From assembly GCA_037179335.1 (NCBI GenBank), contig JAKZHN010000019.1, positions 186,001 to 250,000 of the forward strand: 64,000 bases of DNA, read 5' to 3'. The notes beneath the pieces are model-generated. The model saw nothing but the letters and a program-made list of their open reading frames with translations, was not told the origin of the DNA and did not search any database. Both the position numbers and the translations under genes were made by a program. The stretch comes from Cyclaneusma minus (taxonomy: Eukaryota > Ascomycota > Leotiomycetes > Marthamycetales > Marthamycetaceae). This document shows positions 44,084 through 55,661 of this stretch, one piece after another (within the stretch, counting starts at the first letter, position 1; every line of letters starts with the position of its first letter).

Positions 44084-46313
44084 ACCAAAGACAATTGTTG
44101 AAGAAAGATGAAGTGGAGTAAGGTGTGGCTGTCTTCCTTCAATCGAAGGAACTCTGCGTGTTTGAGTGAAATACGGAGCAGGGAAAGTGAAGGAACTTAT
44201 ATACAGGACTTTAACAAAAAGAGATGGATGATTCCCTACACGATTTCCCTACCCAAGGCCTTGCCCAGACTCCCAAGGCATTAGACTGTTGCACGAGGCT
44301 ATCTGATAGAGCACCAGTTTGTCACTATGACTGGTAGTGACCGGTAGTGACAAGTAGCACTGATCGCGAGTGGCATCGTGAAGCGCCAAGACTCTCAAGC
44401 CTCAGCCCTAAAGCCGACCTAGGGAAATCTGGAGAAGGCAAGACGCCTAAGCACCAAGGTACGCAAATCCAGCTTGGCAGCGAGCGGAGCGGAAGAGCCA
44501 GCCTAGCAAGGAGGCTGTACACAGCTTGGCTATGCACGTCGGAGCACTCAACTCTTGTCTTCGACTCGTGAGCTTTCGAAGTCTTGGATTGCGACAGTCA
44601 CATGTCTTGGTTCTCTTGGTACAGAGATCGTAGGGTGTAGAGAGCGGGGAGAAACGGAATCGTGGGGGAGATCGCGGGGTCGGAAAATTAAACGAAACAC
44701 TTGTATTATGATATAATGGAGAAGAAGTATGTGCTTTTCGACTTCGATAACTCTTCGAATTTTCGAGATAATCAAGTCGTAAAACCCAGATGGGATAGAT
44801 CGTTTGCTGAAGCCTCAATCGGGACCCGCATTCTCGATTGTAGTCTTACCACTGAGCACTTGCCCCTTCTGAAACTCAACTCCAAGTCTCTTTCACTGTT
44901 TCACAAAATGTTTCTTTTGCTGGAGTCTCGAATTCAAGAGTACAATGCGATTGAACATTGATGAGTGAAGTCTATGTCCAGCGACAAGAATCGCGAACTC
45001 CACACGCCCCCACATCACACAGCCAATCACCGCCCACCCCGCATCCCAAGCAAACATCAGAGAACAAGCGCGTCTATTTCGCGTCTATCTCGCGTTTCCT
45101 CCCCGCCGCCACCCATTTCCCATTGGCCAGTCCCAACGACAAGCCAAGAACTCGCCCCAGCTGATTGGTCGCTGCCGCGTCAACGCGTCTGGCACTTCTG
45201 TCGAATATCAACACCATCGAAAGCCAGTAGAGAGCTTAATATGCAGTGTCCTGCAGCATGTGCCATACAGGCACACACCGACGGCGCCCTGCTACTGTGC
45301 TACTATGCTGGCTACTGTGCTGTTCGAGTGGCCAAGCGTGAAATGGCCTTGTTTCAACTTTGCTGATTGGACGCGAGCACACTCAGGACGGACAATTCTG
45401 GACGAAACACAACTCGAGGCGTGCTGTGCACAGTGCTGGCTGGTCCGCTGGGAAGATTTGAAACATTTCCGAAGATCTTTACGATGAGATGGCCTGTGGC
45501 CCTATGGGTCGTGGAGCGGGAGGCCGATGCCAGGGCTGCACGGGATGGTCCCCGGCTGGCGGACTTCGATCTGTTTCGACCCGATTTTTGACCTTCGAGG
45601 TGGCTGGAAGGATGGATGCAGATGCAGACTTTCGCCAAGCAAGACGGATCGACGCCGCTGGATGTTCTGGGCTGAAGAAGTCTTCGAGAACGAGCGAATA
45701 AGCGCGTCAGGTACGATCTCGCGAGCGTGTTTTTGCAGAGCGGGGAAGCGTGTGTTTATATGCAGGCCCCGGACAGAATGCCCGACTGCTGTGCGGTGTT
45801 TGGCGGGATGGACTGTGAGTCATACTGTTCGGTATGAGGCTTTTTTCCCATCGAGTCTGTGTTGGCTGCGAGTGGGAGAGTTTGGATGGAAAGGCTAAGG
45901 TAGGCTGGTAGAGCTGGTGAGTGGTCGTGCCTGAGATATAACAAGGCGAGAGGTAGGTGTTTCCGTTCCGTTTCGTTTTGTTTCCTGGATTCTCAGTTTC
46001 TGTGCCTGGCACTTCTTTCGTGTGCCATTACTCCTTTTCTGTTTCATGAGTACTTGATCATGATATGATGATGGTCACGAGTTGAATGAGCTGAATTCTA
46101 CGAAGACTACAACGCTGAAGAACATCTCCGCTCTACTACTACTACTACTACCTATTCTACTTTACGAAATCTCCTTGTTACCTCAATTGAGACTTCTACC
46201 TCATCAATTCTCATCATCTTTCTACACACTACCAAACGCTGCTGGAGCTTCTGTCTGGAACCGGACTCCACATCAACACCCCCAATCACTCTCAACACGA
46301 CTATGCGCAAGTT
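44084..46313. other. Divergent intergenic between ENA and the F-box-like gene
   Basis: The left half is the ENA promoter, the right half the 5' region of the F-box-like gene, including a short (CTA)n run near 46,131-46,150. Open frames in the middle lack domains. No RNA gene or mobile element recognised. Confidence 0.5.
44196..44530 (-). promoter_or_regulatory. ENA promoter: TATA box and PacC-type hexamers
   Basis: TATATAAG (44203-44196, minus strand) lies about 115 bp upstream of the ENA start codon. The PacC core GCCARG occurs three times further upstream: GCCAAG at 44385-44390 and its complement CTTGGC at 44473-44478 and 44525-44530. PacC/Rim101 control of ENA genes at alkaline pH is known in fungi; function of these sites here is inferred. 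Single hexamers arise often by chance. Confidence 0.4.
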
Positions 46314-48386
46314 ATGGCATCATCAAACCCCGTCTTCCTGCGCCTATGGCGACACGAGAAGATTCGCAACAACTTGCTTCCATTCCTGGACACCGACTCC
46401 CTCTGTGCCCTCCGCCTCACCGAATTCGAAATCTCAGAACAGACTGCTCCGGTACTATTCTCACGAACCCACTTGACATTCAAACCCAACTCTTTCACAC
46501 GACCTTCCGCCATTGAAGCGTTAAAGCGAATTGGTCACTACATCCAGCATTTCACCTTCTATATGCCGCATGTAAGCTCCACATTACTCGCGCCTCTGGT
46601 TCATCCTGTCACAGGGAAGGAGATCAACTTTCTATATACGCCACATACGACGATCCCTTCGCCTTTGGAACGGCAACGACCGCAGTATGGCTCTTCCGAC
46701 TTGGAAGAGATTCTGACGCAGCAATATCCACCCTTCTTCCATGCCGCTACTGATGTTCCGTCGTTCATTCGGGCTATGGAGTGTATGCCGAACTTGAGGC
46801 ATCTTACTATCAGATGCCCAGATCAAGACCCTGCTCAGCGGTATCGACGCAGTGCCGTGGACTATGCACTAATCAGTCTACGCATTGCCGTTGAGCATGC
46901 TCCTCTTATCAAACTTGAGAAGCTATCACTAAGCCCCATCCACCCCTCCGCCTTGAACTACCTTCGACACATGCCCGGCTTCGGCAGCTCCCCAATCGCA
47001 GGCCGTCGATGGCGACAAATCCGGAAACTCAACATAACCATGGATTCCTGGGATTTCTACGGTCCACGACCCGGCCTCGACCATCTCAAGATCCTAGACG
47101 ACTTCATCCGGTCCTTCTCCTCATCAGTAGAGAAAGTTCGCTTTTCCTGGTCCGGACGCCGAGGACCTTGTCCGTTTTCCCTCTCCATGGACCCCCTATT
47201 CGCCCCTCCCCCCGAAACATCAAAGCTATTCGGCGAACTCACATCACCCATGTCGCCCCTCCCAGCCGCTCCATCACGCCGTCCCATAGTCCTGCCCAAA
47301 CTACGCTACATGCACTTGCGCAACGGCAGTATGTCCTCGCAACAAGTTTCCACATTCGTCTCCGACCATAAAAACACTGCTCACGATTTCGACTTTGTCA
47401 ATGTGATTCTCACCGACGATGTATCCTGGGACGACGCATTCGCATGTCTTACGAACACCCGCGGAAGCAGCTCATGGCATTCTAGCAACAGCGGCGGCAG
47501 TCCCTCTGGTAGCAGTAGTCACACCGGCGGTAGCAGCACCAACATACCCAGCGACAACGATGACCACAGCTTCAAATCCTGTGCCAGCCAGCCCTCACTC
47601 GAGCGCATCTACAGCTCCGATAACCCCGAAGTCATCGACACGCTCCCCACACCTCCTCGTCCCATCGCCGTCCACGAAAGACCAGTCACGCCAACGCCCA
47701 CTCTCATTAAACTCAAGAAAAAACGTCGTGTCCGTCGCAAGCGTGTTCATCACAGCCCGCCGCCACAGCCCGTGGAATATGATGTTGCAGAATCGGCAGC
47801 TGTGCAGCAACTTTCTGCGTCTGCGATGCCGGAGGCGGCGAGTGCTGCTATGGAAGCTTCGAGAGCGCTACAAGCAGAGATCTTCAACTGGGCTGGGAAT
47901 GGGACGGGCAGCACTACGCGGGGGAGTGCTGAGTATCTGCAGCAGCAAAATCTGCAACCAACGGTAGTAGCAGACGACGAAGACGAAATGGACATCTCGT
48001 CGCCCATGCTGTTGCAGCCAACGACATTTGTGCCGAATATGCATATTCAGGGTGTGCAAAGAGATTTGGAGAAAGAAGAGAAGGCGATGCGGTTGGGGTA
48101 TGATACGGATTCGAGAATGAGTGCGTTGAGGAAGGCGAAGGAGGTGGTGATGGCGAGGTTTGGGAAGAAGACAGTGGGGAGGTGCAAGGTGGCGAGTGGC
48201 TTTGGGGGTGGGGGCGTGAGACACAAGAACGCTGTTTCGTGCTTGAGGAGCGAGTTCGATGGTGGCTTCGGGGGCTTGTTGAATCTGGGATATGGAGATA
48301 GTGACGACACAGGGGGACTGAGGGTAGATAGTTTGGGGGTTATGGAGAGTAGGACGCAGTTGGTGCCGCTGATGTATTTCAGCTGA
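46314..48386 (+). CDS. F-box-like/LRR-type protein of unknown function
   Basis: 690 aa in one exon, starting MASSNPVFLRLWRHEKIRNN. Residues about 15-60 (RNNLLPFLDTDSLCALRLTEFEISEQTAPVLF) resemble a degenerate F-box, usually the Skp1 contact of SCF ubiquitin ligases. The next 300 residues have the leucine-spaced pattern of irregular LRR-like repeats (MPNLRHLTIRC, LEKLSLSPIHP, LPKLRYMHLRNGSM). The second half is low-complexity (Ser/Gly, then a KLKKKRRVRRKRV basic run that could be a nuclear signal). The protein type is common in Pezizomycotina, with no assigned role. Substrate-recognition function is inferred only from the F-box likeness. Confidence 0.75.
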   Translation: MASSNPVFLRLWRHEKIRNNLLPFLDTDSLCALRLTEFEISEQTAPVLFSRTHLTFKPNSFTRPSAIEALKRIGHYIQHFTFYMPHVSSTLLAPLVHPVTGKEINFLYTPHTTIPSPLERQRPQYGSSDLEEILTQQYPPFFHAATDVPSFIRAMECMPNLRHLTIRCPDQDPAQRYRRSAVDYALISLRIAVEHAPLIKLEKLSLSPIHPSALNYLRHMPGFGSSPIAGRRWRQIRKLNITMDSWDFYGPRPGLDHLKILDDFIRSFSSSVEKVRFSWSGRRGPCPFSLSMDPLFAPPPETSKLFGELTSPMSPLPAAPSRRPIVLPKLRYMHLRNGSMSSQQVSTFVSDHKNTAHDFDFVNVILTDDVSWDDAFACLTNTRGSSSWHSSNSGGSPSGSSSHTGGSSTNIPSDNDDHSFKSCASQPSLERIYSSDNPEVIDTLPTPPRPIAVHERPVTPTPTLIKLKKKRRVRRKRVHHSPPPQPVEYDVAESAAVQQLSASAMPEAASAAMEASRALQAEIFNWAGNGTGSTTRGSAEYLQQQNLQPTVVADDEDEMDISSPMLLQPTTFVPNMHIQGVQRDLEKEEKAMRLGYDTDSRMSALRKAKEVVMARFGKKTVGRCKVASGFGGGGVRHKNAVSCLRSEFDGGFGGLLNLGYGDSDDTGGLRVDSLGVMESRTQLVPLMYFS

Positions 48387-48841
48387 TGGGGGATGTCTCA
48401 TAGAGGAGGGTGAGGGATGATGCTTGATGATGGTGAGATGAAGAGACGACTGACCGTCATGACTTTCGCTTTATGGGTTACTTATGTGCATTCTTTTGAA
48501 ATATGGATAGGTAGCTGGTAGGATCAAGAAAGGAGTACAAAAGTAGCCACCTCGTTTTCTCGTGTTCCTCTTGTCTTGAATGTTGAAATGCCCGTTGCAT
48601 TCACGAAGATCAGCATGGGGTTGTCTGGTGACGGTGTTCGCGTCATCCCCACAAGCCGATAAGACCGATAAGACCGATAAGAACCTTAAATGCTTGGCGC
48701 CGACCTCGTCATGACCTTTCAAGCTTCTCCACAAAAATTCGCAACGTCAGCTCCTAAGTACTCTTCTCCTAGCGTTCCTCTTGCGAATACATGGTTTTCA
48801 TGTCGCTTCCTACGCGTTTGTTTGCATAGCATGAGCCCGCC
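48387..48841. other. Intergenic, promoter of SAC phosphatase gene
   Basis: 3' UTR of the F-box-like gene followed by the SAC-gene promoter, which carries three regularly spaced GATAAG motifs (48658-48681). Confidence 0.55.
48658..48681 (+). promoter_or_regulatory. Three GATAAG motifs at 9-bp spacing
   Basis: GATAAG at 48658-48663, 48667-48672 and 48676-48681, produced by a tandem GATAAGACC repeat about 165-185 bp upstream of the SAC gene start. HGATAR is the binding core of fungal GATA factors such as AreA. A simple tandem repeat could also explain it. Confidence 0.45.
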
Positions 48842-51800
48842 ATGCCTGGTCTAGTCCGCAAACTCGTTGTTTTTGCCGCTGTGGACGGTCTCATACTACA
48901 ACCCCTGGCCCAGAGGGGACAGCGTCCTGCGACTCCTGTTAAGATATCCTATGGCGCGCATGAGATTGGACCGAGTTTGAAAAGTGGAGTGGAGGAAGAG
49001 ACGCTGCAGCAGAAGGGCTTTGAGGCGTTTGGTGTTGTTGGTATGTTGGGTTTTTCATGACGTGTGAGAAGAAGCTGGGCGCAAACTGGATAACTAGATG
49101 TTGTGGAAAATCAAATGAACATGGCTAATAGAATGCTTCTCTCACTGCAGGTCTTCTGACATTGTCGAATTCTTCCTTTCTCATTTCGATTACAAGACGC
49201 CAGCAAGTTGCCCAGATCAAAGGACATCCGGTGTATGTGGTGACGGAAGTGGCATTGACGCCTTTGGCTTCGAAAACAGACGCAGAGAAGGCGGTTTTTC
49301 AAACACAAAGGTCTCTGGCGCAGAGGAAGAATACGGACCATGGCTTGGGAGACAGCGATAGCGACTCCGAAGATGAACAGAACTACTCTGCCGCAGTCTC
49401 AGACGACGTCGAAGATGAAGAACCCCTTTCCAATCCAGCGCCCCCTGAGTCAGTCCCATCGTCCGATAATACAAGAAAGGTCTCTGCCGTGGAGGATGTG
49501 ATGATCAAGAAAGGAGGCTATGGCAGATTTGCCCGCAACTGGTTCACAAAGACAGGCTGGGCGGCCGACCAAGCACGAACACTCGGTCTCAGCAGTCCCT
49601 CTCTCAAGCCCAATACTGCCGAAGGCCGCAGTTCACCTTCTCAAGACAGCAGCGCAGCCGGATCTGAAGCCATCAAACAACAAGCCGTCCGAGACGTGGC
49701 TACAGACCTACTTCCCAAGCTATTACGGACCACGCAAATAATGTTTGGCACTTCGAAAAGCTTTTTCTTCTCCTATGACCATGATATAACGCGGAGTCTA
49801 GCCAATCCCTCACCCAGAAGCTCTTCCTTCGACACCCCGCTGCATAAAGAAGTCGACCCCCTGTTTTTCTGGAATAGACACCTCATATCGCCCTTCATCG
49901 AGGCTGGACAACACGGATTTGTCATGCCCCTGATGCAAGGCTTCGTAGGCCAGCGCTCGTTCACCGTAGACAGCGACCCCTCTGCCGCCCAGCTCACTCG
50001 AGACCTCCTCTCATCATCCCACAGAGAAATGACCGACATGGGTCCCGCAGCATCTCCAAAATCCAGGCGAGGTGCCCCCTCATCGCTATCACTCGACGGC
50101 TCCGACCTGTCCCACACATCTAAAGACACCATCGAGCCCGAAAACCACACCACCCGCACTTTCCTCTTAACCCTCATCTCCCGACGCTCCATCAAACGCG
50201 CCGGTCTCCGCTATCTTCGCCGCGGCATCGACAGCGACGGCAACACAGCCAACAGCGTCGAAACCGAACAAATCCTCTCTTCCTCCAACTGGTCCTCATC
50301 CACAAAAACCTACTCATTCCTGCAACTCCGTGGCAGCATACCTGTTTATTTCTCGCAGTCGCCGTATTCGTTCAAGCCCGTACCGCAAACTGTGCATTCT
50401 GCGGAAACGAATTACACGGCTTTTAAGAGGCATTTTGATAAGTGCGTGAAAAGGTATGGAGAGGTGATGGCTGCGAGTTTGGTGGAGAGGGGTGGGAATG
50501 AGGCGATTGTGGGGGGTGCTTATGAGAAACATATGACAAGACTTAATAGTGAAGGAGGTATCAATGGGGAGAAAGTGGGGTTTGAGTGGTTTGACTTCCA
50601 CGATGCTTGTCGTGGGATGAAGTTTGAAAACGTATCACTTCTCATGGACACCATAGGAGCTACACTAGACAAGTTCGGTTCATCGATAGAAAGGAACGGC
50701 ACGTTGGAAGAAAAGCAGAAGGGGGTGTTGAGGACAAATTGCATGGATTGTCTGGATCGTACGAATGTGGTGCAGAGTGCGTGTGGGAGACGGGCGTTGG
50801 AGGAACAGTTGAGAAAAGAGGGGTTTGAGCTGGAGGGCCAGATGGATCGTGTGCAAGGGTGGTTCAATACGCTGTGGGCGGATAATGGGGATGCGATTTC
50901 GCGACAGTATGCCTCATCTGATGCTATGAAAGGAGACTTTACTCGGACTCGGAAACGCAACTTCCAGGGAGCGCTGAAAGACGGCGTTCTTTCGCTCACG
51001 CGATTCTATAGCGGGTAAGCAAGCTTGTCAGCTGTCTTTTTCTCGAACCCCTATTCCTTTCTTGCTTTGCTTCTTTCGAGTTTGGCACTTTGTTGTTTGC
51101 GATTCGAATGTGGTCTGAGGTCCTGGCAAGTTATTTTCTTGACTGACACGGTATACAGAATTGTGAACGATTACTTCAGCCAAGCAGCCATCGACTTCCT
51201 CCTCGGCAACGCCACCTCCCTCATCTTCAGCGAATTCGCCTCCTCGCTCACCTCCACCGACCCCTCCATCAACCTGCACAAAATGCGCCAACAAGCCATC
51301 GACCAATCCACCAAACTAGTCATTGCCGACCGTGCTGAAGAATTCATCGCCGGCTGGGCCGTCTTAACACCACGTGAATCAAACCAAATCAAGTCAGCAC
51401 AGCCTTTTGAAGAAGCAGTCTTGCTGCTCACAGATGCGGCGCTTTATAAGTGTAGGTTTGATTGGAACATGGAGAAGGTGGAGGGCTTTGAAAGGGTGGA
51501 GCTGGGGAGGGTGGGGAAGGTGAGGTGGGGGGCTTATGTTACGAATGCGGTGACGGCGGTGGGTGCGGATGAGAGTAGGAATGTGGGGTTAGTTGTGGAG
51601 TATGAGGGGGATGGGGAGTCTCATGTTGAGAGGAGGAATACGAGGAGTTTGTCGACGAATTTGCAGAAGGAGATGGCGCCGGTGGCGGATCCGATGGGGA
51701 TGGAGGAAAGTGCTGTGGCGGATGGCGAGTCGACATCGGGAACTCCTGCTGCTCCTGCTTTATCGAAGGCGAAGGCTGGGGTGAGCATGGAGACGGAGCC

Positions 51801-52089
51801 ACAGGTGGATAAGAGAGTCTTGGCTTTCAAGGCCTTGCCAGCTAGGAGCGCGGTGTCGGCGAATGACGAGGGAGAGGGGGTAAGGGGAATGACGGAGGTG
51901 GAGCAGGTGAAGTGCATCTGTGCAGAAATCGAACGGGTCATTCGTACGATGGCCGTGAGTGATGAGAATGACCAGGAGAAGAAGCCACTGGTCGAGGAGA
52001 GCGATATCATCAGTTTGGCCGAGGCGAGGAAGAGTACGGGCATCATTGAGAAGCTGGGATACAGTCTGAAGAGGATGGTTTGGGCGTGA
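48842..52089 (+). CDS. SAC-domain phosphoinositide phosphatase with hSac2-type C-terminus
   Basis: Three exons (48842-49040, 49151-51014, 51159-52089), 997 aa with consistent phases. The start MPGLVRKLVVFAAVDGLILQP is intact. The SAC domain spans about 60-650. Its catalytic motif is TNCMDCLDRTNVVQ (Cys 597 to Arg 603, CX5R). An acidic, Ser-rich insert lies near 110-160. The second intron interrupts TRFYSG/IVNDYF just after the SAC core. The following region (LLLTDAALYKCRFDWNMEKVEGFERVELGRV) resembles the hSac2/INPP5F domain, a PH-like fold. The family removes phosphates from phosphoinositides such as PI4P on membranes, affecting trafficking. Substrate preference cannot be read from the sequence. 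The stretch 230-320 (Ser-rich, SPKSRRGAPSS) looks like a fungal insertion. Confidence 0.92.
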
Positions 52090-52531
52090 AGTGTACGCTT
52101 TAGCCGGAGTGTATTGCGGGAGTTTTTGTACATAAGTGGGAAGCTGGGACTAATGGGCGTGGGAATGAGGCGCTGCTGGTTGTAAGTACAAGTATCGATA
52201 CCCTTTGCATTTACAGTGGGACGACAAAAGTTTGAACCCCCTTCCTGACGCGAACGTATGGCAGTAGTCAGCAATCTATTGCAAATTTCCACAATATTCC
52301 AGGATATTCGAAATCTTTAAGGATGTCCCCAATCACTGTGGATATTCCCATGCGAATATTCCTATTAAAGGGGGGTTTAGACTTTCTGTCGCATGCTTGT
52401 ATTCGCTATTCCAGGATCAACCCAGATTTTCCATCCATGACCAGCAACCATACGAGGCCCATCAACCCCACGAACCTCATGAAAGCCCACCGCAACACTC
52501 GTCTCACAATCACCAGAAAACATCACCGACA
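52090..52531. other. Convergent 3' region with traces of the palindromic repeat
   Basis: Between two convergent genes. Around 52,275-52,365 there are ACAATATTCCAGGATATTCG- and GTGGATATTCCCATGCGAATATTCC-type units, reminiscent of the 19-bp repeat family but too degenerate for a firm call. Confidence 0.45.
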
Positions 52532-54124
52532 TCAAACCTTAAACATATCCTCCTTGCCCTCCTTGATAAACCAGGGGCTGCCCACGGACCCTGGCCGTTC
52601 CTGTCTGAAAGCTTGTTTACGTGTGAGATCGGCGCGAATGGTACCTTTCCAGCCGGGCTTTCCAAGCTTGTAGGAAGGAAAATGGTCCGAGACCCATTGG
52701 CAAATCTGGGCGCTCGTTAGACGTCGGTCTGGAGCTGCAAGAATTGCCATGCGAATTAATTCTGCGCCGCTGGGAGTCGGCTTTATATCTTGTGGCACGT
52801 GTACTTCGTCTGGCTTGATTATCTCGGGGCGTTTGGCAGATAAAGGGGCCTGGTTCTTGGGAGGCGCGGTGTTTGAGGCCTCAGGGCGACCGAGAAGAAA
52901 AGCAGTTTCTTTAATCGACCGAGGGCACTTTTCTGAGACGGCAGTGTTGCCGGCGGATTCTCTTCGAGCGAATTCTGCAGGGCGTCGCAGGTCCGAGGGG
53001 GGTGGCGGACCCTTTGTAGCACAGGGCTTGTTCCCAGCAGGAGCAAAGACATTCTTTGGGGCCAGGATTTCCTTCTTTGCGGGTGAGCGCTTCTTCTCGG
53101 GGGCAGAGACATTGGTACGTGCAACAGGGATCGAAGACTTGCGTTTCACGACAGGCTTCTTGGGGGCTGCGACAACCACGCTCCCGGCGCGGAAGCTGGT
53201 GTTCTTCACGGACTGGATGGTTGTGGCCGCAGCCGTCTTGCCCGCGGTGGATGATATAGCGCTGTTTCTAGTAGATCCGCGATGATTTTTCGCTGCTAGC
53301 GGCTTATCCGAGTCATCCTCGTCCTCGGTGGGTGATATAGCGCTGTTTCGAGCAGGACGGCAATGCTTCTTCGCGACTGGCTGCTCATCAGAGACGTCCT
53401 CAGACTCTAAATCGGATAAGTCGATGCTGACATTGCTTTTCTTCTTCGACGACTGGATGGGCCTACCGGAGTGAGCCTTGGTGGACAGGGCCGAAGCTTT
53501 GGCAGGAGTAGGTTTGGCCGCAGCCATCTTGCCGGCGGTGAGTGATGCAGTGCTGTTGCGAGAAGGACCGTTCTTCGCGGCTGGCTGCTCATCCGAATCG
53601 TCCTCGTCCTCTGCATTGGATGAGTCCTCTGACAGCTCTGGCTGGCCTTTCTTGCGTACTGTGGTGGCCTTGGGAGACACAACCTTCTTGACAGGCTGGT
53701 AATCCGAGTCTTTCTCGGACAGCTCTTGCTTGCGCTTCTGGTCTGCGGCCTTCCCATCCTTTCTGGCGGCCTTGGAAGAGATAATATTCTTCTTGCTCGA
53801 GAAAGGCTCACCATCCGAGTCATCCGAGTCCTCGTACTCTGCGTCGGGTGAGTCCTGGGGCAGCTCTTGCTGGTGCTTCTGGTCTACTGTGGCGGCCTTG
53901 GGAGAGACAACATTATCCTTGGCAGGCTGATCATCCGAGTAATCCTCAACGGTCTTGGGATAGACAACATTCTCGGCATGCGGATCGAAATCCTCACAGT
54001 CATCGTCGGCATCCGTCGAGTCATCCTTAGGCTGCACGCGCATGTGGCCCTGGCCTGTCGTGGCAGCTTTGGGAGAGATGGAGCGTGCTTGGCGCTGTTG
54101 CTCTTGTTCCCGTTGAATAGGCAT
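52532..54124 (-). CDS. Low-complexity nuclear protein with divergent forkhead-like domain
   Basis: 530 aa, one exon from the ATG at 54124. Residues 1-340 are acidic and basic low-complexity sequence with repeated blocks of the type SDEQPVAKK and SPKAATV, suggesting internal duplication. Basic runs (KKRSPAKKE) could direct it to the nucleus. Residues about 440-530 fit a forkhead winged helix: GAELIRMAILAAPDRRLTSA, ICQWVSDHFPSYK, GWKGTIRADLTRKQAF, then SPWFIKEG. In canonical forkheads the third helix reads NSIRHNLS; here it is GTIRADLT, so the base-contacting Asn and His are replaced. DNA binding may be altered or lost. Fold assignment is by pattern only. Confidence 0.7.
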   Translation of the reverse strand: MPIQREQEQQRQARSISPKAATTGQGHMRVQPKDDSTDADDDCEDFDPHAENVVYPKTVEDYSDDQPAKDNVVSPKAATVDQKHQQELPQDSPDAEYEDSDDSDGEPFSSKKNIISSKAARKDGKAADQKRKQELSEKDSDYQPVKKVVSPKATTVRKKGQPELSEDSSNAEDEDDSDEQPAAKNGPSRNSTASLTAGKMAAAKPTPAKASALSTKAHSGRPIQSSKKKSNVSIDLSDLESEDVSDEQPVAKKHCRPARNSAISPTEDEDDSDKPLAAKNHRGSTRNSAISSTAGKTAAATTIQSVKNTSFRAGSVVVAAPKKPVVKRKSSIPVARTNVSAPEKKRSPAKKEILAPKNVFAPAGNKPCATKGPPPPSDLRRPAEFARRESAGNTAVSEKCPRSIKETAFLLGRPEASNTAPPKNQAPLSAKRPEIIKPDEVHVPQDIKPTPSGAELIRMAILAAPDRRLTSAQICQWVSDHFPSYKLGKPGWKGTIRADLTRKQAFRQERPGSVGSPWFIKEGKEDMFKV

Positions 54125-55661
54125 TGTGGATGCAAAGATCGAGGCTAAAAGAATGATAGCGCTACAAGATGGATGCTGAAAGTGAGCAATTAAAGAGCAC
54201 GAAGTGACGAAGATGGTAACTGTGTTCTGGAAGAGGTTCGTTTTCGTGTGCAGAAAGTGGTTGTTGAAGATGGAAGGTTTGTTGAAGATGGAAGGTGGGG
54301 GAGGAAGTTAAAGGAGCAGGAGCAAGTGGTCGGAGGAAGAAGTGGAAAGAGTAAGTTGAGGAGCACGAGATAGGCCATGATTTGAAGACGGTATTCGGCT
54401 ATTGAATTAGTGAGAATTGACAATTGCTGTAGGGGAAGAAGAAATGGTTGAAGGTAGGTTGGACTCCGAGGTATGGAAAAGGGGAGAGATGGGAAGAGTA
54501 AGGAGGAGATTCTTTGTGACATACATAGCGGCCACTTACGCTCCTTTAGTGAAATCAGCAGATACCGCCAAAGGTTTGTGTTATTGTATTCTGCGGTAGG
54601 AACTTCGCAATAGAGTGAGAAAATCCTACTACCTCCTTTTCAGTTTCTCTCACAAACCATCCCCCTTAGGTCTGTAACAACTGAAATCACCTCTTCAAAG
54701 TCCAAGAACATGCTGCGTACATCCACAACACTTGCGCTATTAGATATCCAAAAACTATCTGGGCTGTATTCGCTGTCATTCGTATCGTGAGGATTGAAAT
54801 CGTAACAGATCTTTCGATCAAAAAACCAATGTTCTCTCAGACATAAACGCGAAGCTTGAAAATCATTCGTCGAAACTTGAGGTCTCTAACTCTTATAGCA
54901 GTTAGCATCTGCATAGCGTGGAAGCTACTTTCAAACGGAAATCTGCAGGCGCGTTTCGTGTCAACTTGAACTTATCACCGGGTGATCGAAAGAAGCTTCA
55001 AGTTTAAAATTTTCGGGTTTTTCTGATTCCAAAAATTCGAGCATAGATTCATAATGACTATCGGCTTTATAAGCTAGAATTGTGCTTTGTGGAAAAGTGA
55101 ATCACCGCTGAGTCTGGCGCCCCAAGTTCGGAAATGTATCAAGAACATCCAACCATCCGCGATTCTGCAAATCCCACACAGAATCACAGTACATACCACT
55201 TGTCAAGAATCGTCCGACTCTATCGTCAGCAACATCCCGAGAAATCACCGAGAAGGGGATTGAATACGAACAAGACCTTTTCATGCCAGATTCCCAAACA
55301 AATTTTTGATTTGTCTGTGCGATCAGCATGTTTTTCTTCAATGCCGTGCTGCCAGATAGACCCACAAATAGCCGGATTCCCGGGAAATCCCCCCCATGGC
55401 TACCGCAACTCCTACCCTCTTGGGAGTCATGCTCCTTTCCAGACCTTGTATCTTGTACAACACTGCTACTTTTGTACATACCAGCAAAACCGCCCAAACC
55501 AGACAAAGAAGCTTGAAAATTTGGAGTCCGCAAGATGAAAAGAGAGGAAAGTGAGAGACTGAAATAGGTATATGCCCGCCTCCTGACCACCCAAGAATTA
55601 AAAGTGAAAACGCCAATGCCCAAGTATTAGTAAGTTTCTGGCAATCTGCCCGTCTCGACTC
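54125..55661. other. Intergenic between forkhead-like and bZIP genes
   Basis: Promoter of the forkhead-like gene, then the 3' flank of the bZIP gene. A minus-strand open frame at 55102-55623 and several short ones lack domain character and are not annotated. Confidence 0.5.

Noticed and set aside
55102..55623. 173-codon minus-strand frame downstream of the bZIP gene
   Set aside because: No domain, overlaps other frames, and Ser/Gly-rich character without conserved motifs.
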